The position numbers were made by a program, and so were the translations under genes. Under the pieces are notes generated by a model. That model saw only the letters and a list, made by a program, of their open reading frames with translations, had not been told where the DNA came from and made no database searches. From Dyadobacter sp. NIV53 (GTDB lineage: Bacteria > Bacteroidota > Bacteroidia > Cytophagales > Spirosomataceae), in NCBI RefSeq assembly GCF_019711195.1, contig NZ_CP081299.1:1736001-1800000 (forward strand): a DNA stretch of 64,000 nucleotides, given 5' to 3'. This document shows, one piece after another, positions 10,026 through 18,836 of the stretch. Each line of letters starts with the position of its first letter. Within the stretch, counting starts at the first letter, position 1.

Positions 10026-10640
10026 TTAAAACACAATAACAAACTCGGTCCAGCCGTCATCATTGGTTTTCAATGAAAAATGGAAGCCATGATTCAGTAA
10101 TATTTCCCGGCTCAATGTCAGACCAATTCCTTGTCCATCTGGTTTACTGCTGTAAAACGGGTTAAAAAGCTGATTGGATTCTAGTTGAGAAATGGGTTTG
10201 CCGTTATTCCTGATTACTAACTGATTTTCAGAAATCACAAGTTTTACAAGATTACCTGGTTCACACGACTGAACCGCATTTTTTATCACGTTCACCAAAA
10301 CCTGTTCTATCTGGCCGGAATCAGCCTGAATATTAATTTCAGACATGGTTTCCATTTGCAAACCAATTCCATTTTCCCAGGCTAACGATTGCATAAAAAT
10401 AACTACATCATGAACCAGCTTATTGAGCTGAATACTTTCCAAATTAGGTAATGGCAGCCTGACAACATCTGCAAAATTCCTCATAAACTTTGTCAGCCTT
10501 AGATTCCTTTCCGAAGCAATACGAAGTGCATCATTTAAATCAGTATACTCATCTGCAACCAGATAACTACGTGTGGTCTGAAGTATGGAATCGGTTGCAC
10601 CCAATGTGTTATTTACTTCGTGCGCCATCATTCTGATCAC
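10026..10640 (-). CDS. sensor histidine kinase, C-terminal catalytic part (frameshifted from 10637-11311)
   Basis: This part holds the DHp and HATPase_c domains of an NtrY-like histidine kinase. The H-box MMAHEVNNTLGA has its phospho-accepting His at residue 7. The N-box is VLVNVIKNAVQSCE, and the F/G2 region is LFNPFYSSKPDGQGIGLTLS. The possible GTG start at 10640 overlaps the TGA of the upstream part (GTGA). With that start the first DHp helix would lack its beginning, so the two parts are better read as one 428-residue kinase joined by a -1 shift at 10652-10658. Whether a functional full-length kinase is made is uncertain. Confidence 0.8.
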   Translation of the reverse strand: MIRMMAHEVNNTLGATDSILQTTRSYLVADEYTDLNDALRIASERNLRLTKFMRNFADVVRLPLPNLESIQLNKLVHDVVIFMQSLAWENGIGLQMETMSEINIQADSGQIEQVLVNVIKNAVQSCEPGNLVKLVISENQLVIRNNGKPISQLESNQLFNPFYSSKPDGQGIGLTLSREILLNHGFHFSLKTNDDGWTEFVIVF

Positions 10641-11311
10641 CTTTCCATACGCTTTTTTTCTGAATTGAGCATTTCAGCTGTCAGCTCTTCAATCATCAAA
10701 AATGCCCTCCGGAATCCTTTATCCATAAAATGGGACCGCTGCACTTTAAAAGTTTCAATTCCATCTGTTTTAACAATTCTTGATTCGCCATCCTGCATAT
10801 TTCCTAATTCGATGAGCAATGACAAATTGGTTTCTGCTAACTTTTTCCCTTTTAATATTTCCGAATCCTGTTTAAACTGCTCCCTTGCTTTTATATTCAT
10901 GGATTCAATTTTATCATCAAAATCCAGGATGATAATTGAGATCGGTGAAGCTGCAATGAGTTTTTCCAGAAAAAAATGCTGCTCATTAAGCTTTGTTCTT
11001 TCTTCGCGCAACTGGTCGATCATTAAATTATAAACCTCAATAAGGGAATCAACCTCCCCTTTTCCGGTCGGGACAAATTTGATGGTAAAGTCCTTATCCT
11101 TAATCGCTTCTATACCCGATCTTACAAATTCATTAGGTTGCATAAAATTCTGATATATTCTGATGGATGCAGCAATGGAAAGCAAAAGAAAAATTTCGGA
11201 AGAAATAAACAGTATTTTATCCTGAAACAGGATTTTGTAAACCAGAAAAATCAGCACCAGATGGAGCGCCAGAATATAGGTAATATATTTGCTTTTGGTA
11301 GACACCCTCAT
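10637..11311 (-). CDS. sensor histidine kinase, N-terminal sensor part
   Basis: The 224-residue product has two transmembrane helices (about residues 10-27 and 34-51) with almost no periplasmic loop. A HAMP-like linker (60-105) and a PAS domain follow (about 115-200, LIAASPISIIILDFDDKIES). The frame stops at the TGA just after LNSEKK; in the -1 frame it reads on as AYGKVIRMMAHE into the kinase core. The start ATG overlaps the response-regulator stop (ATGA, 11308-11311), so the kinase is translationally coupled to its regulator. The near absence of a periplasmic domain suggests that it senses a membrane or cytoplasmic signal. Confidence 0.8.
   Translation of the reverse strand: MRVSTKSKYITYILALHLVLIFLVYKILFQDKILFISSEIFLLLSIAASIRIYQNFMQPNEFVRSGIEAIKDKDFTIKFVPTGKGEVDSLIEVYNLMIDQLREERTKLNEQHFFLEKLIAASPISIIILDFDDKIESMNIKAREQFKQDSEILKGKKLAETNLSLLIELGNMQDGESRIVKTDGIETFKVQRSHFMDKGFRRAFLMIEELTAEMLNSEKKRMER
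10652..10658 (-). other. A_AAA_AAG heptamer at the histidine-kinase frameshift
   Basis: On the minus strand the zero-frame codons are GAA AAA AAG followed by CGT. A -1 slip on A_AAA_AAG gives GCG TAT GGA and continues in the kinase frame. This is exactly the geometry of the dnaX and IS3 -1 frameshift sites. A lost A in an A8 run (mutation or sequencing error) would look the same. Confidence 0.6.
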
Positions 11312-12681
11312 AGATCCTCCGATTCGTAAGATATGCCGTATTTTTCCAGTCGCCGGTACAGTGCAAATCGTGTGATCCCCAGGGAACGCGCTACTTTTGA
11401 AACTTTATTGTGATGAAAATCCATTGCACGCCGAATCATCTGGTATTCCATTTCTTCCAGCGTAATTGTTCCTACCTCAGGTAATGTTTTGGTTAGAGTT
11501 GGCGCATTATTCGCATTTAAGTTTTTTTGAAAATCAGCTACATCCAGAGTATCCTGGCCGGAAAGCAAAACAGTTCGTTCTACAATATTTTTCAGCTGAC
11601 GGATATTTCCCTGCAAAGGCAAAGTCTTCAACCATTTCGAAGCTGTTTTACTTAATTGCAAATCAGGCCTTTGATAAATGACTTTTAAATTATTAATGAA
11701 AAATTCAGCCAGTAATGGTATGTCATCCGGACGCTCGCGTAAGGCAGGTAGTTTGACAGTAATAAGATTTATCCGGTAATACAAGTCCTCCCTGAAAGTC
11801 CCGGCTGCTACCATTTCTTCCAGATTACGGTTGGTTGCACAAATCACGCGCACATCTACTGTCCGGCTTTTACTGCTGCCTAGTGGCTCAAAAGTACGTT
11901 CCTGTAAAACCCTCAACAATTTAACCTGGCTCGAAAGATCCAGTTCACCAATTTCATCCAGAAAAATAGATCCGCGGTCTGCCATTTCAAACCTACCTGC
12001 ACGATCTGTTTTTGCATCCGTGAATGCGCCCCGTACGTGCCCGAACAATTCACTTTCAAATAGTGTGGAAGAAATCCCACCCAGGTTTACTTTAACAAAC
12101 GGTTTCGATTTCCTTTTACTATTTACATGAATCGCCTCGGCAATCAGTTCTTTGCCAGTCCCGCTTTCACCTGTTATCAGTACCGGAGCATCCGTAGACG
12201 AAACACGCCCGACAGTTTCCAGTATTTCAAGAAGTTTGGCATCTTTGCCCACAATATTTTCAAACTGGTATTGCTGTTCCAGTTTACGCCGGTTAGCAGC
12301 CTGCGGCGCTTGTTCTTCGAGATTTAGAATCGTTTTTACAGATTGCAGCAGATAATCGTTTTGCCAGGGTTTGGTAATAAAATCCTTGGCACCTTCTTTC
12401 ATACCCTGGACAGCGAGATCAATTGTTCCCCAACCAGTAATCAGTATGATTGGAATTTTTGGATTAAACTGACGGATTTTTTTCAATAAATGCATTCCTT
12501 CCTCTCCCGAAGTTTCAATTGAAAAATTGAGATCCAGTAAGATCAGCTCCGGTATTTCCTTTTTTAGTATTCCAAACGTGTCCTCCGGCGAACCCGCACC
12601 TCTGACGCTAAACCCTTCCTTTTTAAGTAAAAGAGCCAGTGAAGTTCGTATGGCTAAATCGTCGTCAACTATGAGGAGCAT
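11308..12681 (-). CDS. NtrC-family sigma-54-dependent response regulator
   Basis: Three domains are clear in 457 residues. The receiver (1-120) has acidic residues 6-8, a phospho-acceptor Asp near 50 (LILLDLNFS) and the TKPW lysine. The AAA+ domain (~140-375) has Walker A GESGTGKE. The Fis-type HTH is at the C-terminus (VSKVARSLGITRFALYRRLE). The sigma-54 contact loop reads GAFTDA instead of GAFTGA. It probably activates sigma-54 promoters in answer to the adjacent kinase, and the efflux operon upstream is the natural candidate target. The start codon choice is supported by the receiver beginning at residue 2. Confidence 0.92.
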   Translation of the reverse strand: MLLIVDDDLAIRTSLALLLKKEGFSVRGAGSPEDTFGILKKEIPELILLDLNFSIETSGEEGMHLLKKIRQFNPKIPIILITGWGTIDLAVQGMKEGAKDFITKPWQNDYLLQSVKTILNLEEQAPQAANRRKLEQQYQFENIVGKDAKLLEILETVGRVSSTDAPVLITGESGTGKELIAEAIHVNSKRKSKPFVKVNLGGISSTLFESELFGHVRGAFTDAKTDRAGRFEMADRGSIFLDEIGELDLSSQVKLLRVLQERTFEPLGSSKSRTVDVRVICATNRNLEEMVAAGTFREDLYYRINLITVKLPALRERPDDIPLLAEFFINNLKVIYQRPDLQLSKTASKWLKTLPLQGNIRQLKNIVERTVLLSGQDTLDVADFQKNLNANNAPTLTKTLPEVGTITLEEMEYQMIRRAMDFHHNKVSKVARSLGITRFALYRRLEKYGISYESEDL

Positions 12682-12811
12682 TTTTTGTTTTGTTTGCTGT
12701 AATGAAGGATTTCACGCAAAGTAGAAGAGAAAGAGCAAAGAGACGAAGAAAATCGGGCAATGTTTGCTTTTTACCTTCTCCGCGACCCGTTCTTTTATTC
12801 TAAGTGAAATT

Positions 12812-13225
12812 TTAAACTTCCTGACTGAAAAATTCCTTAAACTCCAACAAATTCAATATTTGAATTTTAGGAAAATCAAGTTGTTTCACTATATTAAAAT
12901 GATTGTCCTCGGTAACGATACAAAGAGCTCCTGCTGCAACATAACAATCCACGAATTTGTCATCATCGGGATCAGCTTTAACTGCTAACCAACGATAACA
13001 ACGGGTGATGTGAACTATATTTGGCAGATTATCGAAAGTGCTTAATATCAATTCTGATACAGAATGGCCCAGTTTTCTGTCAATAATTTCGGCGTATTCA
13101 TCCAATATTTCACTCGTTACGCACAACGTTAATTTCCCTTCAAGAATAGCTTTGAAAATCCAGTGAGAAGCAGAGCGGCTGGAAATCGAAACCCATAAAA
13201 TATTAGTATCTATAACAACCTTCAA
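12812..13225 (-). CDS. PIN-domain toxin (VapC-like, COG1569 type)
   Basis: This 137-residue PIN-domain ribonuclease is the likely toxin of a type II toxin-antitoxin pair. The acidic metal-binding residues are seen in VIDTNILW (D6), in SEILDEYAEI (E near 44) and in KADPDDDKFVDCYVAA (D cluster near 93-96). It overlaps the preceding small gene by 4 bp (ATGA, 13222-13225), the usual coupling of antitoxin and toxin. The gene pair is placed between the two-component genes and the ABC permease, outside the functional logic of either. Confidence 0.85.
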   Translation of the reverse strand: MKVVIDTNILWVSISSRSASHWIFKAILEGKLTLCVTSEILDEYAEIIDRKLGHSVSELILSTFDNLPNIVHITRCYRWLAVKADPDDDKFVDCYVAAGALCIVTEDNHFNIVKQLDFPKIQILNLLEFKEFFSQEV

Positions 13226-13443
13226 AACGTGGTCGATTTACGGTTGTGTTCCTGTGAAAGGCGTTCTGTATCCGTAGATTTCCAGCCATTTTCGTCCCAG
13301 GTTTTATCAGCCATTTTTATCGCTTTTTCAGCAAAATAGCTTGCGAGCATTTTTCGAATAGCCAGAACATCTTCATCTGCAATTTCTCGTGAAAATACTC
13401 GCAGTAATTCAAGTTGAAGATTTGAAAAAGATTGAATTTCCAT
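13222..13443 (-). CDS. putative antitoxin of the PIN-domain toxin
   Basis: The 73-residue protein starts MEIQSFSNLQLELLRVFSRE. Its C-terminal tail is rich in charged and polar residues (DENGWKSTDTERLSQEHNRK), as expected of an antitoxin segment that wraps the toxin. I chose the ATG at 13443 because the frame upstream of it (to 13557) has low-complexity composition and no conserved look. The assignment rests on size and on 4-bp overlap with the PIN gene. Confidence 0.7.
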   Translation of the reverse strand: MEIQSFSNLQLELLRVFSREIADEDVLAIRKMLASYFAEKAIKMADKTWDENGWKSTDTERLSQEHNRKSTTF

Positions 13444-13616
13444 GACTTTAAGATTGTTTTTCAGTAGCAAGTTACAAAAATCAGATTGAATTAGTAAGAA
13501 GGAAAAGTTTCTCGGGAGTGCCGCCGCGCAACGTTTGCAATAAAAGATAAAAAACAAAGAGAAAAAGCAGCGATCTCTGCGTTAAACTCTCTGCTCCTGT
13601 GAAACATCTTAAGCTC

Positions 13617-14783
13617 TTACTCCTCATGCAAAGCCAACGCCGGATGAATCCTTGAAGCCTGCCGGCTCGGGTACCATGCACAAAGAGTTACAATTAAGAA
13701 AATAATAACGATTGCTGCTAAAATTGCGGTGATATAAATTCCGCTCGCAATGTCAAAAACATTCATGATCGGAAACTGAATGGCAAATAACAAGCCAATA
13801 ATTAAACTTAGTGTAGCCAAAACCCATATTTCTCCCAGGAACTGAATCGTCACTTTCCCTTCCGTAGCGCCCATTGCCCGGCGCAATCCAATTTCATTTC
13901 TCCTTCTGGCAATTCCAAGATTGAGGATTCCAAATAATCCCAACGCAACATTGGTCAATAAAAACCCGCTTACAATCAGGAAGATAAGCACGGGTACCAA
14001 AGTTAATTTATGCCTGTTTTCGCGGGATTCTTTCAAGTAGCTCACTTCAATTCCCCAGCCTGGCAGCATCAGTGCAATATTTTTAACCAGCTCTGCTTCA
14101 AAATTTGCGTCGGTACCCGGTTTTGTTTTTATCAATATATTCGAATTCCAGCCGTCGTCTTTTGCCATCATTTGAAACAATGCAGGATTATCTGCCATAA
14201 ATTCTCCCTTTGCTTTAAATTTATCTACCACACCGACCACTTTAAAATAATTTTTCCCGTCTTGAACAACAACTTTTCCAATCGGGTTTTCATTGAGAAA
14301 GAGCTTTTCTTTCATTTTATTATTGATCACAACAGGAGTGAATTTAGAAACCCTGTCAGCTTCTGTGTACCATTTCCCTGTCAACATTGACAAACCAAGA
14401 GTCTTAATTAATTCGCTGTCTGAATGGTAAAAATCTGCTCCGACATTCACCTTGTTGTAGGTTACAGCGTTGCCCATCTGGTTGGCTGAAAACGGTGTAT
14501 TGCTGCTCATTCGTGTGGCCGACTCTACTTCCTTACTGGCCCGGACCTGTTGCAGGACACGCTGTAATTTAGCAGCGACTTCAACAGTATCCTGATTGTT
14601 GGCCAGATCCAGATTCCAGACTTGCTCGTATTCAAAGCCAATGGGCTGCAAATAATTATTTAAGTTATAAACGATAAGTGAAAGCACTCCAAAAAGCACC
14701 ATAAATGATGCCCATATTTCGATGATCAGTAAAGAGTGTGACCCCTTTTTATTCCAGATCAGTTTAAATAAATGACGTAACAT
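13617..14783 (-). CDS. MacB/FtsX-type ABC transporter permease
   Basis: This 388-residue permease has an N-terminal membrane helix (residues ~19-40), a large periplasmic MacB_PCD domain and three C-terminal helices of the FtsX fold. The FtsX signature region ARRRNEIGLRRAMGATEGKV is present. It is the last gene of the efflux block on the minus strand. Together with the permease at 14884 it could form the heterodimeric membrane part of a tripartite exporter with the ATPase, adaptor and TolC genes upstream. Confidence 0.88.
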   Translation of the reverse strand: MLRHLFKLIWNKKGSHSLLIIEIWASFMVLFGVLSLIVYNLNNYLQPIGFEYEQVWNLDLANNQDTVEVAAKLQRVLQQVRASKEVESATRMSSNTPFSANQMGNAVTYNKVNVGADFYHSDSELIKTLGLSMLTGKWYTEADRVSKFTPVVINNKMKEKLFLNENPIGKVVVQDGKNYFKVVGVVDKFKAKGEFMADNPALFQMMAKDDGWNSNILIKTKPGTDANFEAELVKNIALMLPGWGIEVSYLKESRENRHKLTLVPVLIFLIVSGFLLTNVALGLFGILNLGIARRRNEIGLRRAMGATEGKVTIQFLGEIWVLATLSLIIGLLFAIQFPIMNVFDIASGIYITAILAAIVIIFLIVTLCAWYPSRQASRIHPALALHEE

Positions 14784-14839
14784 AGTAGTGAATGTTAAAT
14801 GTAAAGAAAGAAGTGGTCAGAGCAGAGGGAAGAGGCTTA

Positions 14840-14876
14840 GGGCATGGGGCAAAGAGGGATCCCTTTGCCCTAACAA
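14840..14876. repeat. G-rich intergenic repeat with hairpin
   Basis: The spacer between the two permease genes contains AGGGCATGGGGC followed by the inverted pair GGGCAAAG (14847-14854) and CTTTGCCC (14863-14870). The GGGCATGGGG motif recurs in the other spacers of this operon (near 16146, 16521 and 17336). Confidence 0.55.
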
Positions 14877-14883
14877 CTGTGCC

Positions 14884-16128
14884 CTACGCTTTCAAAGCGT
14901 CTACTATTTTTAATTTCGACATCCTGAAAGCAGGTAAAACACCCGATACAAGCCCGAAGACAAGACAAACCAGAATGCTTATCAGGAATACTGAAAAATT
15001 TATAGTAAGATCCGCATAAGCAATCCAACCACTGGAATTGATCATATTGATGATCAGAAATGACAAAGCCAAAGCGAATGCACCGCCAATAAATGTGATA
15101 AAAATGTTTTCGATTATAAACTGCCAGAGCAATGCTTTTGAAGGAGCACCAAATGCTTTTCTGACACCAATTTCAGAAGCACGTTCAAGAATCCGGCTTA
15201 CATTTACATTTACCAGATTGATGGCAGGAAGCCCCATAAACATCGCGAGAACCAGTGCAGCAATCGTATAAGCAAAAATTTTCTGGCTGTTATCCCGGGC
15301 GAACGTATTCAGAAAATGGTCAAAATATTTTTCTGCTTTGACAATTAATACGGTGAAATTTTGTCCGTCCTGAATATCCGTTTTTGAAATGGTTGCTATT
15401 TTACTGTCAAATTCTGATTGGATTGCCGGAATATCAGATTCATTTTTAGCCAAAACAATAGCAACGTATCTTCCCCTCATTCCCTTATTTTCATAATTAC
15501 TTTTTGGGGCAGTATAAGGGAAATAAATATCACTGTAAGTATAAACGCGCGTTGCAGGACTACCTTTTACAACACCGATGACCAGATAATTGATATTTTC
15601 AATTTCGATGTACTTACCTATAACCGTCCCGGCATCTTTCTCAAAATACTGGTCACGCAATGCATCCGTAATAACAGCCACATGATCTCCTTTTTTTACA
15701 TTTTGATCATTATATGGCTTTCCTTCAAGAAACTCAAAATCAGTTACCTGCCAAAAATCAGAATCTGTGTATTTCGTATTGAGTTTAATCCTTTTCCCAT
15801 TTACATAAGTATTGGAAAAACTGAAATTCGAAAGGATAGAAACCTTTTCAGGAGTTTTAAGCGATTTCGCATACTTTGTCAGGAAACCAAAAGTCGCCGG
15901 ACCGGTAGACATAGAAGTACGTGAGGAGTCAGTTTGCATAACAGTAGCAATATACAATGAACGGTTTCGCTTCCCTTCGGGATAATGTGTACCAAACAGA
16001 TGATCCAGAAAAGAAGTCAAAACCATTAAAACGGTCAGCGTGAGACTGATTCCGAACAAGGTAATGAATGTATAAAATGGATGGCGCAGTAATACCTTCC
16101 ATGCGATTTTGATGTAGTTTATGAACAT
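14884..16128 (-). CDS. MacB/FtsX-type ABC transporter permease
   Basis: This 414-residue permease has an N-terminal helix (HPFYTFITLFGISLTLTVLM, residues ~15-35), a periplasmic domain and three C-terminal helices. The FtsX motif is ILERASEIGVRKAFGAPSK. It is similar in plan to the neighbour at 13617 but not close in sequence. The C-terminus SKLKIVDALKA is typical of the family. It is probably one half of the efflux pump's permease. Confidence 0.9.
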   Translation of the reverse strand: MFINYIKIAWKVLLRHPFYTFITLFGISLTLTVLMVLTSFLDHLFGTHYPEGKRNRSLYIATVMQTDSSRTSMSTGPATFGFLTKYAKSLKTPEKVSILSNFSFSNTYVNGKRIKLNTKYTDSDFWQVTDFEFLEGKPYNDQNVKKGDHVAVITDALRDQYFEKDAGTVIGKYIEIENINYLVIGVVKGSPATRVYTYSDIYFPYTAPKSNYENKGMRGRYVAIVLAKNESDIPAIQSEFDSKIATISKTDIQDGQNFTVLIVKAEKYFDHFLNTFARDNSQKIFAYTIAALVLAMFMGLPAINLVNVNVSRILERASEIGVRKAFGAPSKALLWQFIIENIFITFIGGAFALALSFLIINMINSSGWIAYADLTINFSVFLISILVCLVFGLVSGVLPAFRMSKLKIVDALKA

Positions 16129-16142
16129 TTGGCGAATGGGGA

Positions 16143-16526
16143 TTAGGGCATGGGTGGTTTTGGGTTCAGGACTTTCCGAAAGCTTGTAATCTTTCGGCTT
16201 ATCTCATCCAGTTTATTAAAAATGGTTACTCTCATATCTTCTGTTATGTGATTACGTCGTTGTAAAATGATAATGATATTTGCGCATTCGTAAACGGATC
16301 TTCTGGCATAATTCAGAAATTGATCGAATTCCCTGTTGGATGTCGAACCTGATCCTTCTGCAATGTTGTTCGAAATACTAAGCCCAGCCCCACGAAGTTG
16401 CTCTGCAAAACGAAACAATTTTCTTGCTTCCAAGGAATCCGCAACATCAAATAAGGCATCTCCGATTTCTACACTTAACTTCCAGATTTCTAAATCTTCA
16501 AAACGAAACTTACGGGTTATGGGCAT
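16143..16526 (-). CDS. four-helix bundle protein (23S rRNA intervening-sequence type)
   Basis: This 127-residue protein begins MPITRKFRFEDLEIWKLSVE. It has the RFEDLEIWK start and the LRGAGLSISNNIAEGSGS segment diagnostic of the S23/IVP four-helix bundle family. The function of the family is unknown. The ATG at 16526 is preferred because the reading frame before it translates the G-rich intergenic repeat (PLTPLPLT). Its position inside an ABC-efflux operon, between ATPase and permease, is odd. Such genes are common as single insertions in Bacteroidota. Confidence 0.88.
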   Translation of the reverse strand: MPITRKFRFEDLEIWKLSVEIGDALFDVADSLEARKLFRFAEQLRGAGLSISNNIAEGSGSTSNREFDQFLNYARRSVYECANIIIILQRRNHITEDMRVTIFNKLDEISRKITSFRKVLNPKPPMP

Positions 16527-16651
16527 GGGGGTTTGAGTTAAGGGTAAGGGGGTAAGGGGCGAGAATTCCTGACATTTAGACTCACAAACCACGATGTAGT
16601 CTCAACAGTTTTCCTCCATCGACTCCCCTGCCCTTTTCCCCCTGCCCCTAC

Positions 16652-17314
16652 CTAGAGCACCTGCGTTCCGTCGAATAGTCTAATCAGCCTGTGCGTTCTT
16701 TTGGCCATCGCGTCATCGTGCGTTACCATTACGATTGTTGTTCCGCCTTCATTTAATTTTTGAAGAATAGTCAGGATTTCGTTTCCCATGGCGCTGTCCA
16801 GATTTCCTGTCGGTTCATCAGCAAGAATAATTTCCGGCTTTCCTACAATCGCCCTTGCAATGGCTACACGCTGTTTTTGCCCACCAGACAATTGTTTGGG
16901 AAAATGCTTCATTCTGTTACTTAAACCGACTTTTTCAAGCGCTTCTTCTGCCAGTTCACGCCGCTGTTTGGCTGAACTTGTTCTGTAAAGCAAAGGGATT
17001 TCCACGTTGTCGATTACAGAAAGGTCATTGATCAGGTGAAAACTCTGGAAGATAAATCCCAGTTTCTGGTTCCGAAGATGGGCCAGATCCTTATCGCTGT
17101 ATTTAATCACACGGCTTCCATCAATATCAATGGTTCCCTTTGATGGTTCATCAAGCAGTCCCATGATGTTTAGCAGGGTACTCTTCCCGCATCCGGAAGG
17201 ACCCATAATGGATACAAATTCTCCCTTTTTTACATCCAGGTTGATGTTATTCAGGGCTAAGGTTTCTATCGAACTGGTGCGATAGACTTTTTCGACGTTC
17301 TGGAGTTTTATCAT
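16652..17314 (-). CDS. ABC transporter ATP-binding protein (LolD/MacB type)
   Basis: This ~220-residue nucleotide-binding protein has Walker [14 protein letters not shown]-loop FIFQSFHLI, signature [15 protein letters not shown], Walker [15 protein letters not shown] and the H-loop MVTHDD. It belongs to the MacB/LolD group that powers tripartite mechanotransmission exporters. I prefer the start at [12 protein letters not shown] (17314); a longer start at 17341 would run into the G-rich repeat. It sits between the TolC gene and the permeases. Confidence 0.93.
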   Translation of the reverse strand: MIKLQNVEKVYRTSSIETLALNNINLDVKKGEFVSIMGPSGCGKSTLLNIMGLLDEPSKGTIDIDGSRVIKYSDKDLAHLRNQKLGFIFQSFHLINDLSVIDNVEIPLLYRTSSAKQRRELAEEALEKVGLSNRMKHFPKQLSGGQKQRVAIARAIVGKPEIILADEPTGNLDSAMGNEILTILQKLNEGGTTIVMVTHDDAMAKRTHRLIRLFDGTQVL

Positions 17315-17335
17315 GGCTTTGTTCGCTTGGGTTTT

Positions 17336-17382
17336 GGGCATGGGGCGAGGGGAAATATGGCGAGGCCCTTTTCCCCATGCCC
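17336..17382. repeat. REP-like inverted repeat GGGCATGGGG / CCCCATGCCC
   Basis: Exact 10-bp arms lie at 17336-17345 and 17373-17382, with further partial pairing (AGGGG with CCCTT) inside. The element separates the TolC and ATPase genes. It may attenuate or stabilise the polycistronic message; it is also one copy of a motif repeated through the operon. Confidence 0.65.
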
Positions 17383-17386
17383 TCTG

Positions 17387-18829
17387 CTATTTAATTTTCT
17401 CGTTTTTTTCGAAATCGTATAACGTTAGCAATCTCAGACTGTAATAGGATTGCCAGTAATCTCTTAATGCAATGATATAATCTCTTTTTGCACGGTCTTT
17501 TTCCTGCATGGCAATTCCTAAATCCGTTACACTTAAATCACTTAAAATGAATCTGTCCTGTGCAATCTGGTATCGGTTGGCTGCAATGCCGTCAGTTATC
17601 TTGGTCAATTTTGCTTGTTTTTGCAGCATTTGTAAAAGCGTCACCTGCGTGAAAATCTGTTGCTCAAATGTAAGCTTGTCCTGTTCTACCGATTGTTGCG
17701 CAAATTCCTGATTAGCTCTGGCAATTTCGGTTGTAGCTTTATTACGTCCCCAGGTCATTATCGGTAAGGTAAATTGTAATTCTACAAATTCACGGTCCTG
17801 CGGTTTTACATATACATCACCCGGCCGTGCTCCTTGGTTGGACAAACCAAACGTTGCCTGTAAATTTGCATTCAGGCCATTATTCTTTCTGGCGCGTTGT
17901 AAGTCTCTTTCCGCTTCAAACAACCTGCGACGAAAACCGATGGCATCCGAACGGTTGGCAAATGCCTCTTCCAAAGCAAGTTGTGTATTTACCTCAAATT
18001 CTTTTGCTTCAATCGGTATTTCCAGTTCCAGCATTTTTTCATCTCGCGAACTGAGATACATTTTCAATTGTAAAGATGCCACCGCCGTTGCCTGTTGTGC
18101 CGAAGCCAGATCCTTTTGTGCAGTAAGCAAGCCCATTTGTAATTGTAAGAGATCATTTTGGGATATTTTACCCAATGCCAGTTTATGCTGTGCAATTTTG
18201 TAAAGCGTATCGTTATTGCTCCGGTTTTTCTCTGCAATCTGTAAATTAACCTGCGCCACGAGTAATTCGAAATAATAACCTGTGGCATTGAGCGCAACTT
18301 CTTCCAGAGCAGAAATAAATTGCTGGTTTCCTTCCTGAAATTTCAAAGGCTGGATTTTCCGCGTCCATTTCATTTCGTTGAACCTGAAAAGTGGCTGATT
18401 AATCCCGATCTCGAAGGGAACACCATTATAACTTTTAGTATTCCCGGCAAAATCGTCAAACCGTTGTAATTCCTGCTGAACAAATATGCTGCCACCAGTA
18501 AGCGCAATATTCTGGTTTAATGACAAATTCAACAGTGAGTTATTATACGATACGTTCCTGAATGAAATAGTACCATCCGGCTGTACAACCTGTATATAGG
18601 ATCTGGTAAAACCCGGAACTGTACCGTTCAGGCTCAATTGCGGTTTGAAATCTGCCACGAACGAACGGTAAGTCCAGTAATTGGTTTTTTTTTGCGTGGT
18701 AGCCTGCTTGGACGCAATAGATTGTTCACGTGCAAGCTGGACCACTTCCGCCAAAGTATATTGCTGAACCTGTGCAACTGAATAGGTTCCTAACAAAATC
18801 AGATACAGTAAAAAGTATATTTTTTTCAT
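17387..18829 (-). CDS. TolC-family outer-membrane efflux protein
   Basis: This ~480-residue exported protein has a signal peptide (MKKIYFLLYLILLGTYSVAQ) and two long helical repeats typical of the outer-membrane efflux domain. The second half (NGLNANLQATFGLSNQG, then ELQFTLPIMTWGRNKA) mirrors the first (LSLNGTVPGF, then EIGINQPLFRFNEM). It forms the outer-membrane channel. The start at 18829 avoids overlap with the adaptor gene and puts the signal peptide at the N-terminus. Confidence 0.9.
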   Translation of the reverse strand: MKKIYFLLYLILLGTYSVAQVQQYTLAEVVQLAREQSIASKQATTQKKTNYWTYRSFVADFKPQLSLNGTVPGFTRSYIQVVQPDGTISFRNVSYNNSLLNLSLNQNIALTGGSIFVQQELQRFDDFAGNTKSYNGVPFEIGINQPLFRFNEMKWTRKIQPLKFQEGNQQFISALEEVALNATGYYFELLVAQVNLQIAEKNRSNNDTLYKIAQHKLALGKISQNDLLQLQMGLLTAQKDLASAQQATAVASLQLKMYLSSRDEKMLELEIPIEAKEFEVNTQLALEEAFANRSDAIGFRRRLFEAERDLQRARKNNGLNANLQATFGLSNQGARPGDVYVKPQDREFVELQFTLPIMTWGRNKATTEIARANQEFAQQSVEQDKLTFEQQIFTQVTLLQMLQKQAKLTKITDGIAANRYQIAQDRFILSDLSVTDLGIAMQEKDRAKRDYIIALRDYWQSYYSLRLLTLYDFEKNEKIK

Positions 18830-18836
18830 TGACCGA

